DNA from: Orientallactaga sibirica
Taxonomy: Eukaryota; Chordata; Mammalia; Rodentia; Dipodidae
NCBI GenBank assembly: GCA_036365145.1
Contig: JAEOAD010000015.1
Location: forward strand, 1,178,001-1,242,000
Length of the DNA stretch: 64,000 bases
Direction: 5' to 3'
In this document: one piece after another, positions 11,691 to 26,500 of the stretch
How positions within the stretch are numbered: position 1 is the first letter of the stretch
Layout: each line of letters begins with the position of its first letter
Translations under genes and position numbers: made by a program
Notes under the pieces: generated by a model
Database searches by the model: none
The model's input: the letters and a program-made list of their open reading frames with translations, nothing else
What the model was told of the DNA's origin: nothing

Positions 11691-14309
11691 AAACACCTGC
11701 ATTGAACAGGGGAGTAATCTATTTCTTACGTAAAGATCAACACCTGCATTGCACATAGGGATCATCCATTCCTTAAGTAAAATTCAACAACTGCATTGAA
11801 CAGAGGCATCATCCAATCCTTAGGTAAAGGTCAACACCTGACAGGCCCAGAGGGGTCATCCATACCTTATGTAAATTTAAACACCTGCATTGCACACAGG
11901 GAACATCCACTCCTTACGTAATATTAAACACCTGCAATACACAGAGGGATCATCAATTGCGAAGGTAAATGTAAAAACTTGCATTGCACCAGGGTATCAT
12001 CCATTCCTTAAGTAAAGGTAGAAATCTGGTTTGAAGAGAGGGATCATCCTTCTTTAGGTAAAGGTACACACCTGCGTTAAACAGAGGGATCATCCATTCC
12101 ATAGGTAACATTAAACACCTGCATGGCACAGAGGGATCATCCATTCCTTAGGTAATGGTAAACACCTGCAGTTATCAGAGGGATCATCCATTCCTTAGAT
12201 AACAGGAAACACCTGCATTGAAAAGAGGGATCATACGTTCGTTAGGTAACTGTAAACACCTCCATTGAACAGAGGCATCATCCATTCCTAAGACAAAGGT
12301 AAACAACTGCATTGAACAGAAGGACCATCTATTCCTTAGGTAAAGATCAACACCTGCATTGCAGAGAGGGATCATATCTTTCCTTAGGTAAAGGTAAACA
12401 CCTGCATTGCACAGAGGGATCATCCCTTCCTTAGTTAATGGTAAACACCTGGATTGCACAGAGGATCATCCATTACTTAGATAGAGGTAAACACCTGAAT
12501 AGAACAGAGGGATCATCCATTCCTTAGGTAATGGCCAACACCTGCATTGCACAGAAGGTTCATCCATTCCTTACGTAAAGGTCAACAACGGCCTTGCCCA
12601 GAGGGATCATCCATATCTGATGTAAAGGTGAAAACCTGCATTGCACCCAGAGAACATCTATTCCTTTTGTAAAGGTAAACACCAGTATTGAACAGAGGGA
12701 TCGTACATTCCTTAGGTAAACACCTGCAATGCACAGAGGGATCATCCATTCCTAAGACAAATATAAACTCCTGCAATGCACAGAGGGCTCACCCATTCCT
12801 TAGGACAACCTAAAACCTGCATTGCACAGAGGGATCAACCATTCCTTAGGTAACTCTAAACAGCTGCATTGAACAGAGGGATCATCCATTCTTTAGATAA
12901 GAGTAAGCACCTGCATTGAAGAGAGGGATCATCTATTCCTTAGGTAAAGATCAACACCTGCATTGCACAGAGCGATCATATCTTTCCTTAGGTAAAGGTA
13001 AACACCTGCATTGCACAGAGGGATCATCCATTCCATACATATCGGTAAACACCTGCATTGAACAGAGGGATCATCCATTCCTTAGGTTTAGGACAACACC
13101 TGAATTGCACAGAGGGATCATCCCTTCCTTAATTAATGATCAACACCTGCACTGAACAGAGGGATCATACATTCCTTAGGTAATGGTAAGCACCTGCATT
13201 GAACAGAGGGATCATCCATTCCTTAGGTATATGTAAACTCTTGCCTTGCACAGAGGGATCATCTATTACATAGTAAAGGTGAACAACTGCAGTGTACGTT
13301 GGGATCATCCAATCCTTAGGTAAGATACACAGCTGCCTTCAACAGATGTGTCATTGATTCCTTAAAGAAAGGTAAACACCTGCCTGTCTGAGAGGGATCA
13401 TCCCTTCCTTATGTAAAGGTAATCACCTGCATTGCACACAGGAAACACCAGTTCCTTTGGTAAAGGTAAACACCTGCATTGAACAGACGAATCATCCATT
13501 GCTTAGTTAAAGGTAAACACCTGCATTGAACAGAGGGATCTTCTATTCCATAGGTAATAGTAAACACCTGCAATGCACAGAAGGATCATCCATTCCGTAG
13601 ATAATGGTAAACACCTGCACTGCACAGAGGGATCATCCATTCATTAGGTAAAGGTAATCACGTGCATTGAACAGAGGTGTCATATATTCCTTAGGTAAAG
13701 GTCAACAAATTCATTGCACAGGGGGATCATCCATTCCTTAGGTAAAGGTCAAAACCTGCATTGCACAGAGGGATCATCCATTCCTTAAGTAAAGATCAAC
13801 ACCTGCATTGAACAGAGGGATCATCCATTCCTTAGGTAATGGTAAACACCTGCAATGCACAAGGGATCATCCATTCCTAAGACAAATATAAATACCTGCA
13901 ATGCACAGAGGGATCATCCATTCCTTAGGTAATGGGAAACACCTGCATTAAAGAGAGGGATCATACATTCCTTAGTATAAGGTAAACACCTGCATTGAAC
14001 AGAAGGATATTCCATTCCATAGGTAATAGTAAACACCTGCATTGCACAGAGGATCATCCATTACTTAGATAAAGCCAAACACCTGCATTGAACACAGGGA
14101 TCATCCATTCCTTAGGTAATGGTCAACACCTGCATTGCACAGAGGGATCATCCATTCCTTATGTAAAGGTAACAAGCTGCATTGCACACAGAGAATATCC
14201 ATTCCTTGTGTAAAGGTAAACACAAGCATTGACCAGAGGGATCTCTCATTCCTTAGGTAATAGTAAACACCTGCAATGCACAAGGGATCATCCATTCCTA
14301 AGACAAATA
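11691..14309. repeat. Satellite segment with blocks shared with 56-58 kb
   Basis: A monomer with AATTGCGAAGGTAAATG (~11953) and one with GAAATCTGGTTTGAAG (12021) match 56.27 and 56.38 kb, and again 62.35 and 62.46 kb. The run at 13086-13260 (TTTAGGACAAC linker, then TAATTAATGA at 13130) matches 30.95, 44.27 and 57.40 kb, followed in each case by a GAACAGATGTGTCATT-like monomer. Clean 47-bp spacing. No gene seen. Confidence 0.75.
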
Positions 14310-15690
14310 TAAATACCTGCAATGCACAGAGGGATCATTTATTCCTTAGGTCAAGCTAAAAACCTGCATTGCACAGAGGGATCATTCATTCCTTAGGCAA
14401 TGGGAAACACCTGCATTGAATAGAGGGATCATACATTCCTTAGATAATGGTAAACACCTGCCTTGAAGAGAGGGATCACGTATTCCTTAGGTAAAGATCA
14501 TCACTTGCATTGCACAGAGGGATCAATGGTAAAGTAAAGTTCAACATCTGCATTGAACAGAAGGTCATCCATTTGGAAAACACCTCCATTTCACAGAGGG
14601 ATCTTCCATTCATTACGTAAAGATAAACACCTCCATTGAACTGATGAATCATACTTTCCTTAGGTAAAGGTAAACGCCAGCAGTGAACATAGGCATCTTC
14701 CATTCCTTAGGTAATAATAAACACCTGCAATGCACGGAGGGATCATCACATTCCTTACATGAACGTAAACACCTGCAATGAACAGAGGATCATCCTTTCC
14801 TTAGGAAAATCCACCTGAGTTGCACAGACGGATCATCCATTCCTTACCTAAGTCAACACCTGCATTTTACAGAGCGATCATCCATTCCTTAGGTAAAGGT
14901 AAACAACTGCATTTACCAAAGGGATCATCCATTGCTTAGGTATATGTAAACACCTAAATTGCACAGAGGGATTATCAATTACATATGTCATGGTAAACAA
15001 CTAGCATTGAACAGATCGATCTTCCATTTCTGAGATAACAGTAAAACACCTGCATTTAATCTACTTAGGTAAAGATCAACACCTGCACAGCACAGAGGAT
15101 CATACCATTCCGTAGATTGCCTTGCACACAGGGTCAATTCCTTAGGTCATGGTAACATCTGCATTGAACAGAGGGATCATCCAATCCTTAGATAAAGTTG
15201 AACACCTGCATTTCCAGAGGACCATCCTTTCCTTTAAAGGTAAACAGCATTGAACAACACCTTTGCATTGCAACACAGAGGAATCATCCCATTCCATACA
15301 CAATTTAAACAACTGCATTAGGATCTTCCATTCCATAGATAAAGACAAACACCTGCCTTGCACAGATGGATCATCCATTCCGGTAGAGAGGTGAACACCT
15401 GAACTGCCAAAGAGGGATCATAAATTCCTTAGGTATCACCTCCATTGAAGAGACAGATCATTTCAACATGTAAAAGGTCACCACCTGCATTGAACAGAGG
15501 ATCATTCCATTCAAGACCTGCATTGAACACAGGATCATCCATTCCTTAGGTAATGGTCAACACCTGCATTGCACAGAGGGATCATCCATTTCTTAGGTAA
15601 AGTCAACATTTGCCTGTCCCAGAGGATCCATTCCATGTTAAAAACCTTAGGTAGTAAAGGTAAACACCTGCAATGCACAAATGGATCATC
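14310..15690. repeat. ~1.4-kb satellite block, damaged tandem copy
   Basis: This stretch reproduces, with many deletions and insertions, the following block at 15691-17240. Shared private variants include GAATAGAGG after CACCTGCATT, GATCATCACTTGCATT and AAACAACTGCATT after CACAATTT. Missing parts are obvious: near 14525 and 14572 pieces of single monomers are absent, and near 15230-15270 two monomers are collapsed. It ends with a CACAAATGGATCATCC variant found also at 17220. Confidence 0.8.
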
Positions 15691-17240
15691 CATTCCTAAG
15701 ACAAATATAAATACCTGCAATGCACAGAGGATCATTTATTCCTTAGGTCAAGCTAAAAACCTGCATTGCACAGAGGGATCATTCATTCCTTAGGCAATGG
15801 GAAACACCTGCATTGAATAGAGGATCATACATTCCATAGATAATGGTAAACACCTGCAGTGAATGGAGGGAGGGATCACGTATTCCTTAGGTAAAGATCA
15901 TCACTTGCATTGCACAGAGGGATCAATGATTCCTTAAGTAAAGTTCAACATCTGCATTGAACAGAAGGTCATCCATTCCTTACGTAAAGGAAAACACCTC
16001 CATTTCACAGAGGGATCTTCCATTCATTACGTAAAGATAAACACCTCCATTGAACTGATGAATCATACTTTCCTTAGGTAAAGGTAAACGCCAGCAGTGA
16101 ACATAGGCATCTTCCATTCCTTAGGTAATAATAAACACCTGCAATGCACGGAGGGATCATCACATTCCTTACATGAACGTAAACACCTGCAATGAACAGA
16201 GGGATCATCCTTTCCTTAGGGAAAGGTATCCACCTGAGTTGCACAGACGGATCATCCATTCCTTACCTAAGTCAACACCTGCATTTTACAGAGCGATCAT
16301 CCATTCCTTAGGTAAAGGTAAACAACTGCATTTACCAAAGGGATCATCCATTGCTTAGGTATATGTAAACACCTAAATTGCACAGAGGGATTATCAATTA
16401 CATATGTCATGGTAAACAACTACATTGAACAGATCGATCTTCCATTTCTGAGATAACGGTAAACACCTGCATTGAACAGAGGGATAATCTATTCCTTAGG
16501 TAAAGATCAACACCTGCACAGCACAGAGGGATCATACCATTCCGTAGATAAAGACAAACACCTGCTTTGCACACAGGGGTCATCCATTCCTTAGGTCATG
16601 GTAAAAATCTGCATTGAACAGAGGGATCATCCAATCCTTAGATAAAGTTGAACACCTGCATTTCACAGAGGGACCATCCTTTCCTTAGGTAAAGGTAAAC
16701 ACCCGCATTGAACATAGGCATCTTTCATTCTTTAGGTCATAGTAAACACCTGCAATGCACAGAGGAATCATCCCATTCCATACACAATTTAAACAACTGC
16801 ATTGAACTGAAGGATCTTCCATTCCATAGATAAAGACAAACACCTGCCTTGCACAGATGGATCATCCATTCCTTAGGTAGGAGGTGAACACCTGAACTGC
16901 AAAGAGGGATCATAAATTCCTTAGGTAAAGATCAACACCTCCATTGAAGAGACAGATCATTCAATCCTTATGTAAAGGTCACCACCTGCATTGTACAGAG
17001 GGATCTTGCATTCCTTAGGTAAAGATCAAGACCTGCATTGAACATAGGGATCATCCATTCCTTAGGTAATGGTCAACACCTGTATTGCACAGAGGGATCA
17101 TCCATTTCTTAGGTAAAGGTCAACATTTGCCTGTCCCAGAGGGATCATCCATTCCTTATGTAAAGGTAAAAACCTGCATTGAACACAGAGAACATCCATT
17201 CCTTTAGTAAAGGTAAACACCTGCGATGCACAAATGGATC
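15691..17240. repeat. ~1.5-kb satellite block, intact tandem copy
   Basis: Clean monomers with regular spacing. The first part corresponds to block P (CACGTATTCC monomer at ~15870, ATAGGCATCTTC at ~16104). The block then departs from the 31.9-kb version, passing to monomers with a GATAAAGACAAAC linker and a GAGGTGAACACC variant (~16885), which are related to 34.4-34.6 kb. Confidence 0.8.
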
Positions 17241-20200
17241 ATCCATTCCTTATGTCAAGCTAAAAACCTGCATTGCACAGAGGGATCATCCATTCCTTCA
17301 ATAATGGTAAGCACCTGCATTGAACAGGGGGATCATCTATTCCTTAGGTAAAGACCAACACCTGCATTGCACAGAGGGATCATTCCATTCCATAGGTAAA
17401 GGAAAACACCTGCAGTGCATGGAGGGATCATACATTACTTCGGTACAGGTAAACACCTTAATTGCACAGAGGGATCACCCATTCCTTACGTAACTGTAAA
17501 CACCTGCATGGAACAGAGGGATCATTCATTCCTTAGATAACAGAAAACAACTGCTTTGAACAGAGGGCTCATTTATACCTTAGGTAAAGATCAACACCTG
17601 CATTGTACAGAGGGGTCATCCATTCCTGAGATAACGGTAAACACCTGCATTGAACAGAAGGATCATCGAGTCCTTAGTTAAAGATCAACAACTGCATTGC
17701 ACACAGGGATCATCCCATTCCTTAGGTAAAGGTAAACACGTGCATTTCACACAGGGAACATCCATTCCGTTCATAAACGTAAACACCTGCATTGAACAGA
17801 GGGATCTTCCCTTCCTTAGGTAGTAGTAAATACCTGCAATTCACAGAAGGATCATCCATTCCGAAGGTGAATTGGAACACCTGCATTGAACAGAGGGACC
17901 ATCTATTCCTTAGTTCAAGATCAACACTTGCATTGCACAGAGGGATTTTCCATTCATCAGGTAATAGCAAACACCTGCAATGCACAGAAGGCTCATCCAT
18001 TCCTAAGGTAAATGTAAACATCTGAAATTCACACAGAGATCACCCATTCCTTAGGTAATGGTGAACACCTGCAATGCACAGAGGGATCATCCATTCCTTA
18101 AGTAAGGGTAAACAGCTGCATTGCACAGAGGGATCATTCGTTCCTTAAGTAAAGGTAGAAACCTGCGTTGAACAGAGGGATCATCCATCTTAAGGTAAAG
18201 GTAAACACCTGAGTGGAAAAGAGGGATCATCCATTGCTTAGACAACGCTAAACACCTGCATTGAACAGACGGATCATCAATTCCTTAGGTTAAGATAAAC
18301 ACCTGCCTTACACTAAGAGATCATCCATTCCTTAGGTAACTGTAAACACCTGCATTGAACAGAGGGATCATCCATTCCTTAGATAATGGTAAACACCTGC
18401 TTTGAACAGAGGGACCATCTATTCCCTTCGTAAAGATCAAGTCCTCCATTGCACAGAGGATTCATCCATTCCTTAGGTAAAGTTAAAGAACTGCATTGAC
18501 CAGAGGGATCATCCATTCCTTAGGTATATGTAAACACATGCAATGCACAGAAGGATCATCCATTCCTAAGGTAAATGTAAACACATGCAATTCACACAGG
18601 GATCATCCATTCCTTAGGTAATGGTAAACACCTAAAATTCACAGAGGGATCATCCATTCCTTAGGTAATGGTAAACACCTATATTGTACAGAGGGATCAT
18701 CCCTTCCTTAAGTAAAGGTAGAAACCAGCGTTGAACACAGGAATCACCCATCTTTAGGTAAAGGTATACACCTGCGTTGACCAGAAGGATTATCCATTCC
18801 TTAGGTAAATATAAACACCTACTTTGCACAGAGGCATTATCCATTGTTTATGTAATGGCAAACACCGGCATTGAATAGATGTATCTTCCATTTCTAAGAT
18901 AACTGTCTTCAACTGCATTGCACATAGGGATCATACCATTCCTTAGGTAAAGGTAAACACCTGCAGTGCATGGAGGGATCATACATTTCTTCGGTAAAGG
19001 TAAACAACTGAATGACACAGAGGGATCATCCATTCCTTAGGTAACTGTAAACACCTGCGTTGAACAGAGGGATGATTCATCCTTAGATAACAGTAAACAA
19101 CAGGTTTGAACAGAGGGCTCATTTATTCCTTAGGTAAAGATCAACACCTGCCTTGCACTGAGGGATTATCCATTCCTTATGTAATGGTAAACACCTAAAT
19201 TGAACAGAGGGATCACCCATTGCTTAGATAATCGTAAACACCTTCATTGAACTAGGGATCCTCCATTCCTTAGATAATGGTAAACACCTGCATTGAACAG
19301 AAGGATCATCAATTACTTAGGTAAAGATCAACACCTGCATTGCACAGAAGGGTCATTCATTCCATAGGTAAAGGACAATACCGGCATTGCTCACAGGGAT
19401 CTTCCATTCATTAGGTAAAGATAAACACCTCCATTACACAGAGGAAACATCCTTTCCTAGGTAAAGGAAACACCAGCATTGAACATAGGTATCTTCTATT
19501 CCTTTGGTAATAGTAAACACCTGCAATGCACAGAGGTATTATCTTTCTTTAGGTAAAGGTAAACACTTGCGTTGAACACGGAATCATCCATTCCTTAGGT
19601 AAACACGTGCCTTGCCCAGAGGGATCATCCATTCCTTAGGTAAGAGGTGAAAACATGCATTGCACAGAGGGATCATCCATTCCTTATGTAAAGATCAACA
19701 CCTGCATGGAATAGAGAGATCATCCATTCCTTAGGTATAGGTCAACATATGCCAGGCCCAGAGGGATCATCCATCCATACCTTATGTAAAGGTAAACACC
19801 TGCATTGCACACAGCGAACTTCAATTCCTTTGGGAAAGCTAAACAACTTCATTGAACAGAGGGATCTTCCATTTCTTATGTAATAGTAAACACCTGCAAA
19901 GCACAGAGGGATCATCCATTCCTTAGGTAATGGTAAACACCTGCATTGCACAGAGGTCTCATCTTTCTTTAGGTAAAGGTAAACACTTGCGTTGAACAGG
20001 GAATCATCTATTCCTTAGGTAAAGATCAACACCTGCATTGCACAGCAGGATAATTCCATTCCTTAGGTAAAGTCAAGCACCTGTACTGCACATGGGAATC
20101 ATCAATTCCTAAGGTAAAGTAAATACCTGCATTGCACCGAATGATCATCCATTCCTTAGGTAAAGGACAACACCTGTAATACACAGAGGGGTCTTCCATT

Positions 20201-21623
20201 CATTAGGTAAAGATAAACACTTCCATTGCACAGAGGAATAATCCTTTCCTTAGGTAAAGGTAAACACCAGCATTGAACATAGGCTTCTTCCATTCTTTAG
20301 GTAATAGAAAACATCTGCAATTCACAGAGGGATCATCCCATTCCTTAGACATCAGTAAACACCTGCATGGAAAAGAGGGATCACCCATTCCTTAGGTAAA
20401 GGTAAACACCAGGATGCACAGAGGGATCATCTGTTCCTTAGGTAAAGATCAACACCTGCATTTCACAGAGATATCATCCATTCCTTAGGTAAAGTTCAAC
20501 ACCTGCCTGGCCCAGAGGTATCATAAATTCCTTATGTAATGGTAAAAACATGCATTGCACACAGGGGACATCCATTCCTTTGGTAAAGGGAAACACCTGA
20601 ATTGAACAGAGGGATCATCCTTTCCTAAGGTAAATGTAAACACCTGTAATGCACAGAGGGATCATCCATTACTTATGTTTTTGTGAACACCTGTATTGCC
20701 CAGAGGGATAATCCATTCCTTATGTAAAGATCAACACCAGCATTGAACAGAGGGATCATATATTTCTTAGGTAAAGGTCAACACCTGCATTGCTCAGAAA
20801 GATCTTCCATTCCTTAGGTAAAGGACAACACCTGCATTGCACAGAGGAATCATCCATTCCTTAGGTAAAGGTAAACACCTCCATTTCACAGAAGGATCAT
20901 CCTTTCCTTACGGAAAGGTAAACACCAGCATTGAACATGGGCATTTTCCATTCCCTCAGTAATAGTAAACACCTGCAATTCACAGAGGGATCATCCCATT
21001 CCTTACATAATCTTAAACCATTGCATGCACAGAGGGATCATCAATTGCTTAGGTAAAGGTAAACACCTGCCTTTCACAGGGATTCTTAAGCAAATGTAAA
21101 CACCTGCATTGCACAGAGGGATCATCCATTCTTTAAGTAAATGTAAAACCTGCGTTGATCAGAGGGATCATCCTTCCTTAGGTAAAGGTAAAGACCTTCA
21201 TTGAAATCAGTTATGAGCCATTCCTTAGGTAAAGGTAAACACATGCATTGAACACAGGGATCATCCATTCCTTATATAACAGAAAACACCTGCTTTGAAA
21301 AGAGGGATCATCTAATCCTTAGGTAAAGATCAACAACTGCATTGCACAGAGGGATCATCCCATTCCTTATGTAAAGGTAAACACCTGCATTGCACAGAGG
21401 GATTACGCATTCCTTAGGTAAAGGTAAACACCTGAATTGCACAGAAGGATCATCCATTCCATAGGTAACTGTAAACACCTGCATTGAACAGAGGGATCAT
21501 CCATTCCTTAGATAACGGTAAACCCCTGAATTGAACAGAGGGCTCATCTATTCTCTATGTAAAGATCAACAACTGCATTGCACAGAGGGATCATCCCATA
21601 ACGTAGGTAAAGGTAAACACCTC

Positions 21624-21712
21624 CATTACACAGAGGGATCATCAATTACTTAGGTATTGGTAAACACCTGCATTACACAGAGGGATCATCAATTACTTAG
21701 GTATTGGTAAAC
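21624..21712 (+). repeat. Exact one-monomer tandem duplication
   Basis: Two adjacent monomers starting CATTACACAGAGGG (21624 and 21671, 47 bp apart) carry the same rare variants, including CAATTACTTAGG and a TATTGG linker, and appear identical. Most neighbours differ at several positions, so this is a recent single-unit gain. Confidence 0.8.
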
Positions 21713-22996
21713 AACTGCATTGAACAGAGGTATCATCCATTTCTCATATAACGGTAAATGCCTGCATTGAACAGAGGGATCATCTATTCCTTAGGTAAAA
21801 GTCAACACCTGCATGGAACAGAATGATGATCCATTCCTTAGGTAAAGGTCAACACCAGCATGGCACAGAGGAATCTTCCATTCATTAGGTAAAGATAAAA
21901 ACCTCCATTGCACAGAGGAATCATCCTTTCCTTTGGTAAAGTTAAACACCTGCATTGAACACAGGCATCTTCCATTCCTTAGGTAAATTAAACCCCTGCA
22001 ATGCACAGAGGGATCATCCCATTCCTTAGGTAAAGGTGAACACCTGCCTTGCACAGAGGGATCATCCATTCCTTAGGGAAAGGTGAACAACTGCATTGTA
22101 CAGAGGGATCATCCATTCCTTAGGTAAAAGGTCAAAACCTGCTATGCACAGCGGTATCATCCATTCCTTAGGTAAAGGTCAACACCTGCCTGGCCCAGAG
22201 GGATCATCTATTCCTTATATAATGTTAAACACCTGTATTGCACACAGGGAACATCCATTTCTTGCGTAAAGGTAAACACCTGCAATGAACTGAGGGATCT
22301 TCCATTCCTTAGGTAACAGTAAACACCTGCAATGCACAGAAGGATTATTCATTCCTAAGGTAAATGTAAAAACCTGCAATGCACAGAGGGAGCATCCATT
22401 CCTTTGTTAAAGGTAAACTCCTGCCATCATCAGAGGGCTCTTCCATAACTAGGTGATAGTAAACACCTGCATTGCACAGAGGGATTATCCATTCCTAAGG
22501 TAAACGTCAACAGCTGCATTGCACACAGGTATCATCCATTCCTTAGGTAAATTCAACACCTGCTTCCCAGATGGATTATCCATTCCTTATGTAAAGATAA
22601 ACATCTACAATGCACAGAGGGATCATCCATTCCTTAGGATAATGTAAACACCTGAATGAACAGAGGGATCATCCCATTCCATAGGTAAAGTTAAACACCT
22701 GCCTTGCACAGAGGGATCATCCATTCCTTAGGGAAAGGTGAACAACTGCATTGTACAGAGGGATCATCCATTCCTTAGGTAAAAGTTCAAAACCTGCATT
22801 GCACAGAGGTATCATCCATTCCTTAGGTAAAGGTCAACACCTGCCTTACACTAAGGGATCATCCATTCCTTAGATATCAGTAAACACCTGCATTGAACAG
22901 AGCACTCATCTATTTCTCAGGTAAAGGTGATCACCTGCATTTCAGAGAGGGATCAACCCATTCCTTTGGTAAAGTTCAACACCTGCATTACCCAGA

Positions 22997-23010
22997 GAGA
23001 TAACCCATTC
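22997..23010. other. SINE-free counterpart site 1
   Basis: The flanks resemble those of both SINEs: a GATATCAG linker, CATTTCAGAGAGGG, AAAGTTCAAC, then GCATTACCCAGAG on the left and TTAAGTAAAGATAAACATC on the right. No SINE is present. Confidence 0.6.
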
Positions 23011-24860
23011 GTTAAGTAAAGATAAACATCTGCCTTACACAAAGGGATCATCCATTCCTAAGATAATGGTAAACACCTGCTTGGAACAGCGGGACCATCT
23101 ATTCCTTAGGTAAAGATCAACACCTGTATAGCACAGAGGGATCATACAATTCCTCAGGTAAAGGTAAACACCTGCAATGAACAGAGGGATCATCCATTCC
23201 TTAGATAAGGGTAAACACCTGCTTTGAACATAGGGCTCATGTATTCCTTAGGTAAAGATCAACACCTGCATTGCACAGAGTTATCATCGATTCCTTAGGT
23301 CACTGTAAACACCTGCATTGAACAGAGGGCTCTCAAATTACTTAGGTAAGGGTCAACCCCTGCATTGCCCATGGGGATCATACATTCCTTCGGAACAGGT
23401 AAACACCTACATTGCACAGAGGAATCATACATTCCTCAGGTAATTGGAAACACCTTGATTGAACAGAGGGATCATTCATTCCTTAGATAAGGGTGAACAC
23501 GTGCGTTAAACAGAGGGATCCATATATTCCTTAGGTAAAGATCAACACCTGCATTGCACAGAGGGATCATACCATTCCTCAGGTAAAGGAAAACACCTGC
23601 ATTGCACAGAGGGATCATGCCCTTCCTAAGGTAAAGGTCAACACCCACAATGCACATAGTGATCATCAACTCCTTAGGTAAAGTTAAATACCTGGATTGC
23701 ACAGAGTGTTCATCCATTACTTATGCAATGGTAAACACCTAAATTGAACAGAGTGATCACCCATTCCTTAGATAATCGTAAACACCTTCATTGAACATAG
23801 GGATCACCCACTCTTTAGATAACGATAAACACCTACATTGAATAGAGGGGTCATATATTCCTTAGGTAAAGATCAATACCTCCGTTGCTCAGAGGGATCA
23901 TCCCATTCCTTAGGTAAAGGTAAACAGCTGCATTGCACAGAGCGATAATCCATTCCTTATCTAAAGATAAATACTTGCATTATACAGAGGGATCATCCAG
24001 TAAACATTGGCATAGAACAGAGGGATCATCCATTCATTTGATAATGGTAAACACCTGCATTGAAGAGAGGGCTCATTGATTCCTTAGATAATGGTAAACA
24101 CCGACATTAAACAGAGGTATCATCTATTCCTTAGCTAAATATGAACACCTGCAATGCACAGAAGGATCATTCATTCCTAAGGTAATGTAAACACCTGCAA
24201 TTCACACAGGGATCATCCATTCCTTACGTAATGGTAAACACCTGCAATGCACAGAGGGATCATCCATTCCTTAGGTAAGGGTAAACACCTGCATTGCACA
24301 GAGGGATCATCTTTTCCTTAAGTAAAGGAAGAAACCTGCGTTGAACAGGGGGATCATACTTCATTAGGTAAAGGTAAACACCTGCATTGAACAGAGGTAT
24401 CATCCATTCCTTAGGTAACGGTAAACACCTGCACTGAACAGATGGATCATCCATTCCTTAGATAACAGTAAACACCTGCAGTGAACATAGGGATAATCTA
24501 TTCCTTAGTTAAAGGTCAACACCTGCATTTCACAGAGTTATCATCAATTCCTTAGGTAAATGGAAACAGCTGCATTGAACAGAGGGATCATCCATTCCTT
24601 AGATAACAGTAAAGATCTGCCGTGAACTTAGGGATCATCTATTCCTTAGTTAAAGTTCAACACCTGCATTGCACAGAATGATCATCCCATTCCTTAGGTA
24701 AAGGTAAACATCTGCATTACACAGAGGGATCATCAATTACTTAGGAATTGGTAAACACCTGCATTGAACAGAGGTAACATCCATTTCTCATATAACGGTA
24801 AATGCCTGCATTGATCCGAGGGATCATCTATTCCTTAGGTAAAAGTCAACACCTGCATGG

Positions 24861-26500
24861 AACAAAAGGATGATCCATTCCTTAGGTAAAGGTCAACACC
24901 AGCATTGCACAGAGGAATCTTCCATTCATTGGGTAAAGATAAAAACCTCCATTGCACAGAGGAATCATCCTTTCCTTTGGTAAAGTTAAACACCTGCATT
25001 GAACATAGGCATCTTCAATTCATTAGGTAATAGTAAAGCTGTGCAATGCACAGAGGGATCATCCCATTCCTTAGGTAAAGGTAAACACCTGCCTTGCACA
25101 GTGGGATCATCCATTCCTTAGGTAAAGGTGAACAACTGCATTGTACAGGGAGTCAATGAATTCCTTGGGAATAGGTAAACACCTGCATTTAACAGAGGTG
25201 ACATTGATTATTTAGGTAAAGATCAATACCTCCATTGCACAGAGGGATCATCCATACCGTAGGTAAAGGTGAACACTTGCATTGCACAGAAGGATCATCC
25301 ATTCCTTAGGTGAAGGACAACACCTGAAATACACAGAGGCATACTCCGTTCATTAGGTAAAGATAACCACCTCCATTTCACAGAGGAATCATCCTTTCCT
25401 TAGGTAAAGGTAAACACCTGCATTGAGCATAGGCTTCTTCCTTTCCTTAGGTAATAGTAAACAACTGAAATGCACAGAGAAATCCTCCCATTCCTTGCAT
25501 AAACTTAAATACCTGCATGTAACCGGGGATCATCCATTCTGTAGGTAAATATAAACACCTGCTTTTCACAGAGTGATCATCCATTCCTTATGTAAAGGTG
25601 AACACCTGCATTGCATAAAGGGAACATCTAATCCTCAGGTAATGATCAACACCTGCATTGAACAGAGGGATCATCCATTCCTTAAGTAAAGGTCAACACC
25701 TGCATTGCACTCAGGAAACATCCATTAGTTTCGTAAAGGTAAACACCTGCAATGCACAGAAGGATATTCCATTCCTTAAGTAAATGTAAACACCTGCATT
25801 GCACAGAGGGATCATCCATACTTTAAGTAAATGTAAAACCTGCGATGATCAGAGGGATCATCCTTCCTTAGGTAAAGGTAAAGACCTGCGTTGAAATCAG
25901 TTATGAGCCATTCCTTAGGTAAATGTAAACACATGCATTGAACACAGGGATCATCCATTCCTTATATAACAGAAAACACCTGCTTTGAAAAGAGGGATCA
26001 CCTAATCCTTAGGTAAAGATCAACAACTGCATTGCACAGAGGGATCATCCAATTCCTTATGTAACGGTGAACACCTGCATTGCACAGAGGGATTATGCAT
26101 TCCTTAGGTGAAGGTAAACACGTGAATTGCAAAGAGGGATCATCCATTCCATAGGTAACTGTAAACACCTGCATTGAACAGAGGGATCATCCATTCCTTA
26201 GAAAATGGGAAAAACCTGCATTGAACAGAGGACTCATCTATTCTCTAGGTAAAGATCAACAACTGCATTGCACAGAGGGATCATCCCATAACGTAGGTAA
26301 AGGTAAACACCTGCATTACACTGACGGTTCATCAATTACTTAGGTATTGGTAAACACCTGCATTGAACAGAGGTATCATCCATTCCTCATATAACGGTAA
26401 ATGCCTGCATTGAACCGAGGGATCATCTATTCCTTAGGCAAAGGTCAACACCTGCATTGCATAGAGGGATCATCTATTCCTTATGTAAAAGTCAACACCT
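24861..26500. repeat. ~1.65-kb satellite block, intact tandem copy
   Basis: The block begins near a monomer with GGATGATCC (~24868). It contains an AGTCAATGAATTCC monomer (~25150), a GGTGACATTGATTATTT monomer (~25199), GCGATGATCAGAGG (~25848) and GAAATCAGTTATGAGCC (~25890). All recur about 1,645-1,650 bp further on, a spacing close to 35 monomers. GCGATGATC is private to these two copies; the related sites at 21.15 and 38.89 kb read GCGTTGATC. Confidence 0.8.

Larger units (their letters stand above)
17241..24860. repeat. Satellite segment, regular, no interruption
   Basis: About 160 monomers with consistent spacing. The recurring order of linker classes (ACTGTAA, then GATAACGG, then TATTCC with AAAGATCA, then CCCATTCC with AAAGGTAA) is easy to follow, for instance at 17480-17720 and 21470-21610. 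A GAAATCAGTTATGAGCC monomer at ~21208 recurs at 25.89, 27.54 and 38.95 kb. The segment contains one SINE-free counterpart of the SINE sites. No gene seen. Confidence 0.85.
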
